Positions 1 to 5,082 of a stretch of 8,313 bases of DNA are shown in pieces. A model generated the notes under the pieces. It did no database searches. It had not been told where the DNA came from and saw only the letters and a list, made by a program, of their open reading frames with translations. This DNA is from Phil1 sp964600045 (lineage in GTDB: Bacteria > Bacillota > Clostridia > Christensenellales > CAG-138). A program made the translations under genes and the position numbers. The DNA is taken from positions 1 to 8,313 of the forward strand of contig CAZRHS010000059.1 of the NCBI GenBank assembly GCA_964600045.1. Direction: 5' to 3'. How positions within the stretch are numbered: position 1 is the stretch's first letter; every line of letters begins with the position of its first letter.

Positions 1-1364
1 GTGATGTACTTTTCGTAGCTTTCGGGATGCACGACAGCAAGGCCCTCCGGCACGGTGATGATGTCAATGGGCGGCACATCCTCGCAGGTGAGGCGGAACA
101 TAAGCGCCGGGGGATCGCTGAACGCATCCTGCACATAGTTCACGAACAGGCTCAGATCCTTCGTGCGGTGGATATTGCCAAGCACGCGGTCGCTCTGCAT
201 ATAGGCGTTCATGTCCCCGTTCTCAACAATGGTCGCACGGGCATCGTTTCTGTATTTGGTCATATCGATTATATAGTACCACTCGCCCTGGCGGATATAG
301 TTATAAACATGACCGTCGCCGGCAAGCTGGGATGTGGATATGTAGCCAAGCTCATCGTAGTCGCCATCGAGTATATAGCGAAGCCAGGCGGAGCTGGTGG
401 CGCAGCAGCCGCAGTTGTTCTCAACAGCCTGCCTGCCGGGAGTGTGATATTCCCAGTTTATGCCGTTTTCGTTTACGCGTATGTTGTCGTCCGCGGCGGT
501 AAAGTTGCCGATCTGATAAAGCTGAAGCGCCTCATAAAGAGTGCTTATTTTCTGCTGCTTCTGCTCGGGAGTATCGCCAAGCATGGCGTAAATCTCCGCG
601 TTTTCGTATCTGCTCGCGCCGAGTGTGTACGCCGGAACCCAATATACGCCCTCAAAAACCTCTATTTCATACTGCGCGCCGTCGCGAACCTTGGCAAGAT
701 TCTTGGTATGGTCGGTGCTGTAATCAACCTGATTAAGGGCCGAGGTTTCCTCGCCGTTCAGCTCATATATAAATGAAAATGTCGCGCCGCCGTCCGGACC
801 CGAGAACACAAACCTGTATTCGCGCCCGTCAAAGGAATCCGTATAAGGGTGGCCATCGGACCAATAAAGGCTGCCGGAAGCGGGCAAAACTATGTCCTCT
901 CCGTCGGCGATTCCGTTCACCTCTCTCATGTGATTAAGCCAGTCGGGGTTTGTATATTCCTCCGTAATGTTTCCGCCGACCAGGTCGTTAATATATATTT
1001 CTTCCAAAACAAGGTCTGTGCCGGTTCCCTGAATCGAAATTCCGAAACGCCAGTCGCCGTCCGTAAGGCCAAGCTTTTTTACCTCAACATAGTTAAAGGA
1101 GTTAAATGCCCAGTCGTAGCTGTAAAGGAAATCGCCCTCCTGCGCCGATGTTTGCTCCGCCTGTTCGGGCTCCTGCGTTGCGGCGGGCTCCTGCGTTGCC
1201 GCGGGCTCGGCCGGTTTAGCGGAAGCAGCCTCATCCTCCGCTGCTTCGGTTTCTTCAATAAGCTTGCATACTTTCACATTTGTTACGGTGTTCACGGCCA
1301 GAATTGCCGCCAGCAGCACCAAAACAACTATTCTGAATATAAGCGTTCCTTTGCTTTTTTCCAT
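1..1364 (-). CDS. Membrane-anchored transglutaminase-like (Cys-His-Asp) surface protein, C-terminus cut by window edge
   Basis: I read 454 codons from the ATG at 1364 with no stop; the frame leaves the window at base 1. A GGAGGG site at 1368-1373 and a promoter at 1403-1431 support the start. Residues 1-8 are short and basic, and 9-27 form one hydrophobic helix with no lipobox, so a signal anchor is likely. Residues 37-77 are an Ala/Pro/Glu/Gln linker with a repeated EPAATQ unit. About 79-210 is a probable beta-rich domain that I do not recognise. About 255-410 matches a transglutaminase/papain-like core: Cys318 in NNCGCCATSSAW, His352 in GDGHVYNY and Asp367 in WYYIIDMT, with spacings of 34 and 15 residues as in bacterial transglutaminase-like domains. 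Cys320 or Cys321 could be the nucleophile instead. Known members of the fold act as proteases, amidases or crosslinkers; which applies here is not visible. It is divergent from the nitroreductase gene. The reading frame is secure and the fold assignment is probable. Confidence 0.85.
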   Translation of the reverse strand, partial: MEKSKGTLIFRIVVLVLLAAILAVNTVTNVKVCKLIEETEAAEDEAASAKPAEPAATQEPAATQEPEQAEQTSAQEGDFLYSYDWAFNSFNYVEVKKLGLTDGDWRFGISIQGTGTDLVLEEIYINDLVGGNITEEYTNPDWLNHMREVNGIADGEDIVLPASGSLYWSDGHPYTDSFDGREYRFVFSGPDGGATFSFIYELNGEETSALNQVDYSTDHTKNLAKVRDGAQYEIEVFEGVYWVPAYTLGASRYENAEIYAMLGDTPEQKQQKISTLYEALQLYQIGNFTAADDNIRVNENGINWEYHTPGRQAVENNCGCCATSSAWLRYILDGDYDELGYISTSQLAGDGHVYNYIRQGEWYYIIDMTKYRNDARATIVENGDMNAYMQSDRVLGNIHRTKDLSLFVNYVQDAFSDPPALMFRLTCEDVPPIDIITVPEGLAVVHPESYEKYI

Positions 1365-1402
1365 ATACCCTCCATGTGTAAAGCTAATTTTCGCACCTTC
1401 AT

Positions 1403-1431
1403 ATAATACTCTTTTACCCCCCATAACGCAA
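1403..1431 (-). promoter_or_regulatory. Sigma-A-type promoter for the transglutaminase-like gene
   Basis: On the minus strand, TTGCGT (1426-1431) and TATTAT (1403-1408) are separated by exactly 17 nt. The -10 box matches the consensus at 5 of 6 positions and the -35 box at 3 of 6. Transcription would start near 1396, giving a leader of about 32 nt before the ATG at 1364. The 9-mer GTATTATAT (1401-1409) recurs in two other promoters of this window. Confidence 0.6.
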
Positions 1432-1463
1432 GCGGAGGGACGTGAATACGCGCCGTCAGCGTG

Positions 1464-1492
1464 TTTCTTTTTGGCGAAGTGTATGGTAATAT
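1464..1492 (+). promoter_or_regulatory. Extended -10 promoter for the nitroreductase gene
   Basis: TGG followed by TAATAT (1484-1492) forms an extended -10 element on the plus strand. The -35 position (TTTCTT, 1464-1469, 17 nt spacer) is poor, which extended -10 promoters tolerate. The leader to the ATG at 1526 would be about 27 nt. It sits back to back with the minus-strand promoter at 1403-1431. Confidence 0.45.
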
Positions 1493-1525
1493 AAACCCAA
1501 ATGAAACAGAAAGGAACACGAAAAC

Positions 1526-2044
1526 ATGGATTTTCTTGAGCTTGCGGCAAAAAGATATTCCGTAAGAAAGTTTACGGACGAAAAGGTTAAGGAAGAGGAT
1601 CTGACAAAAATACTGAAGGCCGGCCTGCTCGCGCCCACGGCGCACAACGAGCAGCCGCAGCGCATTTTGGTTATAAACAGCGACGAGGCGCTTGAAAAGC
1701 TGAAAAAGTGCACCTCCTGCCATTTCAATTCCCGCACGGCGCTTTTGATTTGCTCCGACAAGTCCGCCTGCTGGACCAGAAAATACGACGGCAAGCAGAG
1801 CTACGACATAGACGCCGCCATAGTAACAACGCACATGATGCTTGAGGCCGAAAACATAGGCGTTGGCACAACCTGGGTTATGCACTTCCGCCCGCAGGTG
1901 GTGCGCGAGGAGTTCGCCCTGCCCGAAAACTATGAACCCACCGCCCTGCTTATAATGGGCTACCCCGCCCCGGACGCCGAGCCCTCCCCCATGCACAGCG
2001 AGTTTAAGGACGAAAAGGAAATTGTGTTTTGGAATGAGTATTAA
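1526..2044 (+). CDS. Nitroreductase-family FMN oxidoreductase
   Basis: A 172-residue protein that is nitroreductase-like from end to end. The N-terminal RYSVRKF (10-16) carries the Arg-x-Ser-x-Arg signature whose arginines contact the FMN phosphate. LLAPTAHNEQPQ (34-45) is the family's 'AP-S-x-N-QP' flavin loop. DIDAAIVTTHMMLEAENIGVGTTWV (split here as 94-107 and 108-118) is the central helix plus the glycine-rich strand conserved in the fold. The length suits the short single-domain subfamily, which forms cytoplasmic homodimers and reduces quinones, nitro compounds or flavins with NAD(P)H. The natural substrate cannot be read from the sequence. Cysteines at 62, 65, 76 and 82 are numerous for the family, but no Fe-S motif is evident. 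An AAGGA site (1511-1515) lies 10 nt before the start. It has its own promoter at 1464-1492, ends at a strong terminator (2081-2110), and appears monocistronic. No functional link to the neighbouring envelope genes is visible. Confidence 0.93.
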   Translation: MDFLELAAKRYSVRKFTDEKVKEEDLTKILKAGLLAPTAHNEQPQRILVINSDEALEKLKKCTSCHFNSRTALLICSDKSACWTRKYDGKQSYDIDAAIVTTHMMLEAENIGVGTTWVMHFRPQVVREEFALPENYEPTALLIMGYPAPDAEPSPMHSEFKDEKEIVFWNEY

Positions 2045-2080
2045 CATCTGAAAAGACGGCAAAGCTATACGCACCGCACA

Positions 2081-2110
2081 AAAAGAGCGCCCCGGATGGG
2101 ACGCTCTTTT
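2081..2110. terminator. Bidirectional intrinsic terminator between convergent genes
   Basis: AAAAGAGCG (2081-2089) pairs perfectly with CGCTCTTTT (2102-2110). After one mismatch, a further CCC/GGG pairing leaves a GGAT loop. The A/T ends give a U-tract when transcribed from either strand, so it can end both the nitroreductase transcript and the minus-strand transcript finishing at 2138. Confidence 0.9.
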
Positions 2111-2137
2111 AATTAACCCTTTAGGTTGGTGATGTTA

Positions 2138-4261
2138 TCAGTTGCCCTTCAGAATCATGTAAAGGCTCTGGTTGTTGTTGCCGGACTTGTCGGCGCAGGT
2201 GATGATGACCATTATCTTGTCGTTGGTGGAGAGAGAGCCGAGGGTCATTCCCTTATACTTGCTGTTGCAGTAGCTCATCATGTTGTTGATCCAGGTCTGC
2301 AGGGCGCTGCCGGACAGTCTGGACTGGAAGGACGCGTAGGTCTGCACGTTCTTGCGGCTGGAGGAGCTGCTCATGGTGGCATCGGAAAGCTCGAAGAAGC
2401 CTACGAGAGTGTAGCTGCTGGAACCGTTGTAATTTATGTTGAACGTGGAGGTCTTTGCGCCGGAGCAGGAGCGGCCGCAGTATTCGCACGTGGATACACC
2501 AAGCCATGCGTTCTGCACGTGGTGCAGCTCATGCAGGCCCAGGTTGGTGGTCTGCTTCTTGGCAACCTTCCTCATGTTGTGGCCGTATATAACGGATATC
2601 TTATCGGAAAGATAACTGAGGGCGTAGATATAGTTCTTGGAAGAACTGTATGCGTTATAGATGAATTCGCCCTTGCTGTTGATGGCGTTGCAGTAGATGC
2701 TGTTGTTTATATTGGTGCCGGAAACGCTTATGCTGCCCCAGATATCGGAAGAAGATCCGGTGTAGCTGGCGTACTGGGTGCCGCCCGCGGAAACGCCGCT
2801 TACGGTATTGCCGGTGGAGGCGGGGGTGGAAGAGCTGCTGCCGGAGGCGCTCGCTACCTTAACATACTTGGCGCTGAGGTAGCCGGTGTAGCTGCCGTAG
2901 GTTACCTTATACCAGCCGTCGGTCTCGCCCAGAATGGTAACGGTTGAACCCTTGGGGACCTTGGTGCAGCCGGAAACGGTGCTGTACTTGGTATCCGGGC
3001 CCTGGCGGAAGTTCACGTTGCCGGTGGTGGTGCCGGTAGTGGTAGCGGTCGCGGTGTTGGTGTTGGTGTTGGTGTTGGTTTTGCTTCCCCAACCGCCCTG
3101 CCAGGTGCTGGACCAGTTGGTGCCGGAAGTATTGGTGTTAGTNNNNNNNNNNNNNNNNNNNNNNNNNNNNNNNNNNNNNNNNNNNNNNNNNNNNNNNNNN
3201 NNNNNNNNNNNNNNNNNNNNNNNNNNNNNNNNNNNNNNNNNNGTGTTAGTGTTGGTCGTGGTCAGCTTAACGTAAGTCTTAAGCACGTAGCCGGTCTTTC
3301 CGCTGTAAGAAACCTTATAGTAGCTGCCCTGCTCACCGAGTACGCTCACGGTGGTGTTCAGGTTAAGCTTTGCAAGGCGGGTAGAGGAGCTGCTCGCCTG
3401 GGCACGAAGGCTTACCCAGCTGGTGCAGTTGTATATGGTGCCGGTGCTGGTTTTGGTAGTGGTAGTGTTGCCGGAAACGATTACGCTGCCGCTGGTATTG
3501 GTATTGGTATTGGTGTTGGTGTTGGTATTGGTATTGGGCTTAAAGGGGTTGACTATGCCCTGACCGAAGGTGCTGGTCCAGCCGCTGCTTGTGGAGGAGC
3601 TGGTGCCGCCGGTGGTGTTATTGCCGGTTATAACGGTGCCGGTAGAGGTGCTGCCGGAGGTGGTGGTCAGGCGGACATAGTTCTTAAGAACATAGCCGTT
3701 GTAATTGCCCGCGGTTACCTTATAGTAGCCGTTCTTTTCGCCGGTTACGGTAACGGAGGTGTTAAGAGCAAGCTTGGCTACGCGGCTGGCGGAGGAGCTG
3801 GCATCGGCACGAAGGCTTACCCAGCTGGTGCAGTTGTATATAACGCCGGTGCTGTTGGTAGTGGTAGTAGTGGTAGTGGTGGTAGTGCCGGAAGTGGTGT
3901 TGCCGGTTACGCCCGCGTTGGCAAGAAGCTTCTTAATGGAAGCGGTGTCGCCGTTCTTAAGGGTTATGGTGTCCGTAAGGCTGGAGGTCTTAACATATCC
4001 CTTGTAAACGCCGAAGCCTATGTAGCTCCAATCGCCGGTATCGGTTATACCGAAAACTATAACGCTGGTGCCTGCTTCAACATACCTCTTGCCCTGCACG
4101 TAGGAATAGCTGGTGCCGGGGCCCTGATAGAAAAAGTCACTCTTGGCCATTGTGGTGGTGCCTACATAGTTGGTTACCGTATCCGCCATCGCGAAGGACG
4201 CCGTGGCAAGAGCGGTAATCAGCGCCATTATAAGCGCCAGTACACGAATACTCTTCTTCAT
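2138..4261 (-). CDS. Secreted four-SH3b protein with C-terminal class-B-sortase-like domain
   Basis: Read as 707 residues, including 34 undetermined codons across a 100-N gap. The start at 4261 has AAAGGA 9 nt upstream and begins a clear signal peptide (1-26, AMA cleavage site). The earlier in-frame ATG at 4336 has no ribosome site and adds a non-signal leader. Bacterial SH3 (SH3b) domains lie at about 30-95, 139-198, 274-333 and 413-469; each ends in a GY(V/L)...YVK/R strand. Such domains usually bind peptidoglycan. Thr/Ser/Asn linkers with (Thr-Asn)n tracts separate the later ones. About 505-707 resembles class B sortases: DIWGSISVSGTNI, then VIYGHNMR (His561), then KIMVIITCAD (Cys689). The expected catalytic Arg shortly after the Cys appears to be Gln698. 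HELHH (577-581) and CEYCGRSC (592-599) sit in the region between His and Cys. There is no transmembrane anchor, unlike typical sortases. It is last in the three-gene cluster and is followed by a terminator. Confidence 0.9.
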   Translation of the reverse strand: MKKSIRVLALIMALITALATASFAMADTVTNYVGTTTMAKSDFFYQGPGTSYSYVQGKRYVEAGTSVIVFGITDTGDWSYIGFGVYKGYVKTSSLTDTITLKNGDTASIKKLLANAGVTGNTTSGTTTTTTTTTTNSTGVIYNCTSWVSLRADASSSASRVAKLALNTSVTVTGEKNGYYKVTAGNYNGYVLKNYVRLTTTSGSTSTGTVITGNNTTGGTSSSTSSGWTSTFGQGIVNPFKPNTNTNTNTNTNTNTSGSVIVSGNTTTTKTSTGTIYNCTSWVSLRAQASSSSTRLAKLNLNTTVSVLGEQGSYYKVSYSGKTGYVLKTYVKLTTTNTNXXXXXXXXXXXXXXXXXXXXXXXXXXXXXXXXXXTNTNTSGTNWSSTWQGGWGSKTNTNTNTNTATATTTGTTTGNVNFRQGPDTKYSTVSGCTKVPKGSTVTILGETDGWYKVTYGSYTGYLSAKYVKVASASGSSSSTPASTGNTVSGVSAGGTQYASYTGSSSDIWGSISVSGTNINNSIYCNAINSKGEFIYNAYSSSKNYIYALSYLSDKISVIYGHNMRKVAKKQTTNLGLHELHHVQNAWLGVSTCEYCGRSCSGAKTSTFNINYNGSSSYTLVGFFELSDATMSSSSSRKNVQTYASFQSRLSGSALQTWINNMMSYCNSKYKGMTLGSLSTNDKIMVIITCADKSGNNNQSLYMILKGN
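3053..3079 (-). repeat. (Thr-Asn)n coding microsatellite before SH3b domain 4
   Basis: A hexameric ACCAAC-type tandem array on the coding strand encodes alternating Thr and Asn (residues 395-403). It continues into a Thr/Ala-rich stretch just before the fourth SH3b domain. It acts as a flexible spacer and is prone to slippage. Confidence 0.8.
3143..3242. other. 100-N assembly gap inside the (Thr-Asn)n repeat
   Basis: Exactly 100 undetermined bases interrupt the SH3b protein gene. Both flanks (3128-3142 and 3243-3256) are Thr-Asn hexamer repeat, so assembly probably failed on the repeat. One hundred Ns is a common placeholder for unknown length, so the true size and the number of modules are uncertain. 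The frame happens to stay open and in register on both sides. Confidence 0.97.
3401..3436 (-). repeat. 36-bp perfect direct repeat, copy in SH3b domain 3
   Basis: These 36 bases are identical to 3806-3841. They encode the conserved IYNCTSWVSLRA core and neighbours. The two copies are 405 bp (135 codons) apart, so SH3b domains 2 and 3 arose by a fairly recent in-frame duplication or are kept alike by gene conversion. Confidence 0.9.
3494..3535 (-). repeat. (Asn-Thr)7 coding microsatellite before SH3b domain 3
   Basis: Seven consecutive Asn-Thr codon pairs (residues 243-256) are written with mixed AAT/AAC and ACC codons in a 6-nt period. They follow a PFKP motif in the linker between SH3b domains 2 and 3. 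The same unit recurs at both gap edges and at 3053-3079. Confidence 0.85.
3806..3841 (-). repeat. 36-bp perfect direct repeat, copy in SH3b domain 2
   Basis: This is the partner of 3401-3436 and covers the same part of SH3b domain 2 (around Trp147-Arg151). The flanking codons differ between copies while keeping the protein pattern, which is consistent with duplication followed by drift. Confidence 0.9.
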
Positions 4262-4303
4262 CTTATTTAATCCTTTCCTTTGATTTACGTTTTTAATGTT
4301 TCC

Positions 4304-4333
4304 CCTATGCCAATACGCTTTCGCGCATGTCAT
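4304..4333 (-). promoter_or_regulatory. Weak candidate promoter before the SH3b-sortase gene
   Basis: On the minus strand, ATGACA (4328-4333, 5 of 6 to the -35 consensus) and CATAGG (4304-4309, 3 of 6, preceded by TGG) are 18 nt apart. The -10 box is poor, so read-through from the upstream gene, which ends only 78 nt before this start, is at least as likely. Confidence 0.22.
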
Positions 4334-4339
4334 CAATAA

Positions 4340-4990
4340 TTATTCGCCGTCGGCCTTTTTGTCTTCCTCGGCCTTTTCTTCCTTTTCTTCTTCGGCGGCC
4401 TCTTCCTTGGCCTCCTCAACGGCTTCCTTTATTTCTTCCTCGCGCTCGGTCTGCTCGGCCTCCTCAGCCTTTTCGCCTTCCCATTCCTTTTCAACAACCT
4501 CGGCCTCCTCGGCGTCTTCCTCGGGCTCGTCGTCAAACTCGAACGCGGCGCGCATCTTTTCGCGCTGCTTGCGCATCATTTCCTCGTCAGCCTTTTTCTG
4601 CTCCTCGGCAACGGCCTTACGGTCCGTCATTGCGATGCTCAGCACCAGCATGCCCACAAGCGCCGCAAGTCCCAACGCCCATAAAACGGTTTTGGCTACG
4701 GTCAAGGTTGCAGTATCGGGATAAAAATATTCAAGCGCGCCGTCGGCAAGCGTGAATACCGCGCCCGCGCCTGCGATTAAGCGCATATACAGGCGGAATT
4801 TCTTCTCGTCCATTTTAAGGTGCTTGTTCTCAAGAATTTTGCCCTTGCCCAGAAGCCCCACATACAGAAGATAAAGCCCTATTACAAGCTTGAAAAGCGG
4901 GCCGAATGTCATTTCGTCCGAAGCTGCGGTGGTTGTCGCGGTGGTTGTTGCCGTGTCAAAGGCGAGTATCGCGTAGCTTAAAAGGTTCAT
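4340..4990 (-). CDS. Three-helix membrane protein with long acidic coiled-coil-like tail, function unknown
   Basis: A 216-residue protein that I do not recognise. The start at 4990 is chosen because GGAG lies 8 nt upstream and a promoter -10 box (5020-5025) falls inside the 24-codon longer version starting at 5062, which has no ribosome site. Residues 12-26 are Thr/Ala-rich. Hydrophobic helices are predicted at about 29-48, 67-86 and 98-120, with a basic stretch between the first two. From about 123 to the end the chain is highly charged and dominated by Glu, Lys and Ala, probably a helical cytoplasmic tail, though such composition can also be disordered. There is no enzymatic motif. It lies 92 nt after the DUF815-like gene and 78 nt before the SH3b-sortase gene on the same strand. 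A scaffold or anchoring role is possible but is a guess. Membrane location is well supported; topology is inferred. Confidence 0.85.
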   Translation of the reverse strand: MNLLSYAILAFDTATTTATTTAASDEMTFGPLFKLVIGLYLLYVGLLGKGKILENKHLKMDEKKFRLYMRLIAGAGAVFTLADGALEYFYPDTATLTVAKTVLWALGLAALVGMLVLSIAMTDRKAVAEEQKKADEEMMRKQREKMRAAFEFDDEPEEDAEEAEVVEKEWEGEKAEEAEQTEREEEIKEAVEEAKEEAAEEEKEEKAEEDKKADGE

Positions 4991-5019
4991 GCGTTGTTCT
5001 CCAGTCTTACTTAATGAAT

Positions 5020-5048
5020 ATAATACCAACTCAAGCGGCGTAAATAAA
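5020..5048 (-). promoter_or_regulatory. Extended -10 promoter for the membrane-protein gene
   Basis: TGG-TATTAT (5020-5028, minus strand) is an extended -10 element matching TATAAT at 5 of 6 positions. TTTATT (5043-5048) lies 17 nt upstream and matches the -35 consensus at 3 of 6. Transcription would start near 5012, about 22 nt before the ATG at 4990. This makes the membrane and SH3b-sortase genes expressible without the DUF815-like gene. Confidence 0.5.
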
Positions 5049-5082
5049 TACGATTCCGCCATTGTTCAAAAATTGTTAACGC

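Noticed and set aside
27..1406. Long plus-strand open frames (27-776 and 849-1406) opposite the transglutaminase-like gene
   Set aside because: They have no ribosome site and no recognisable domains. The minus strand carries a continuous frame with signal anchor, catalytic motifs, ribosome site and promoter over the same bases.
1328..2074. 248-codon minus-strand frame overlapping the nitroreductase gene
   Set aside because: It is antisense to a clear nitroreductase and has no family resemblance or ribosome site. It also overlaps the start of the transglutaminase-like gene in another frame.
2519..2533. HELHH as evidence that the SH3b protein is a zinc metalloprotease
   Set aside because: The motif lies within a domain whose start, YGHNM and TCAD blocks fit a class B sortase. 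No zincin third ligand region was seen. It is kept as a separate observation, not as the function call.
2126..2947. 273-codon plus-strand Gly/Ala/Val-rich frame
   Set aside because: This is the mirror of the Thr/Asn/Ser-rich sortase-like coding sequence. The composition follows from the opposite strand, and it would begin within the terminator region.
3053..3535. Regular repeats as a possible CRISPR array or VNTR locus outside a gene
   Set aside because: The repeats are 6-nt coding hexamers within an open frame, without spacers. They encode Thr-Asn linkers.
4262..4336. Upstream start at 4336 for the SH3b-sortase protein
   Set aside because: It would put 25 polar residues before the signal peptide, lacks a ribosome site, and begins only a few bases after the preceding gene's stop. 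The ATG at 4261 has both signal peptide and AAAGGA.
4991..5062. Upstream start at 5062 for the three-helix membrane protein
   Set aside because: There is no ribosome site, and an extended -10 promoter lies inside the extra 24 codons. GGAG sits 8 nt before the ATG at 4990.
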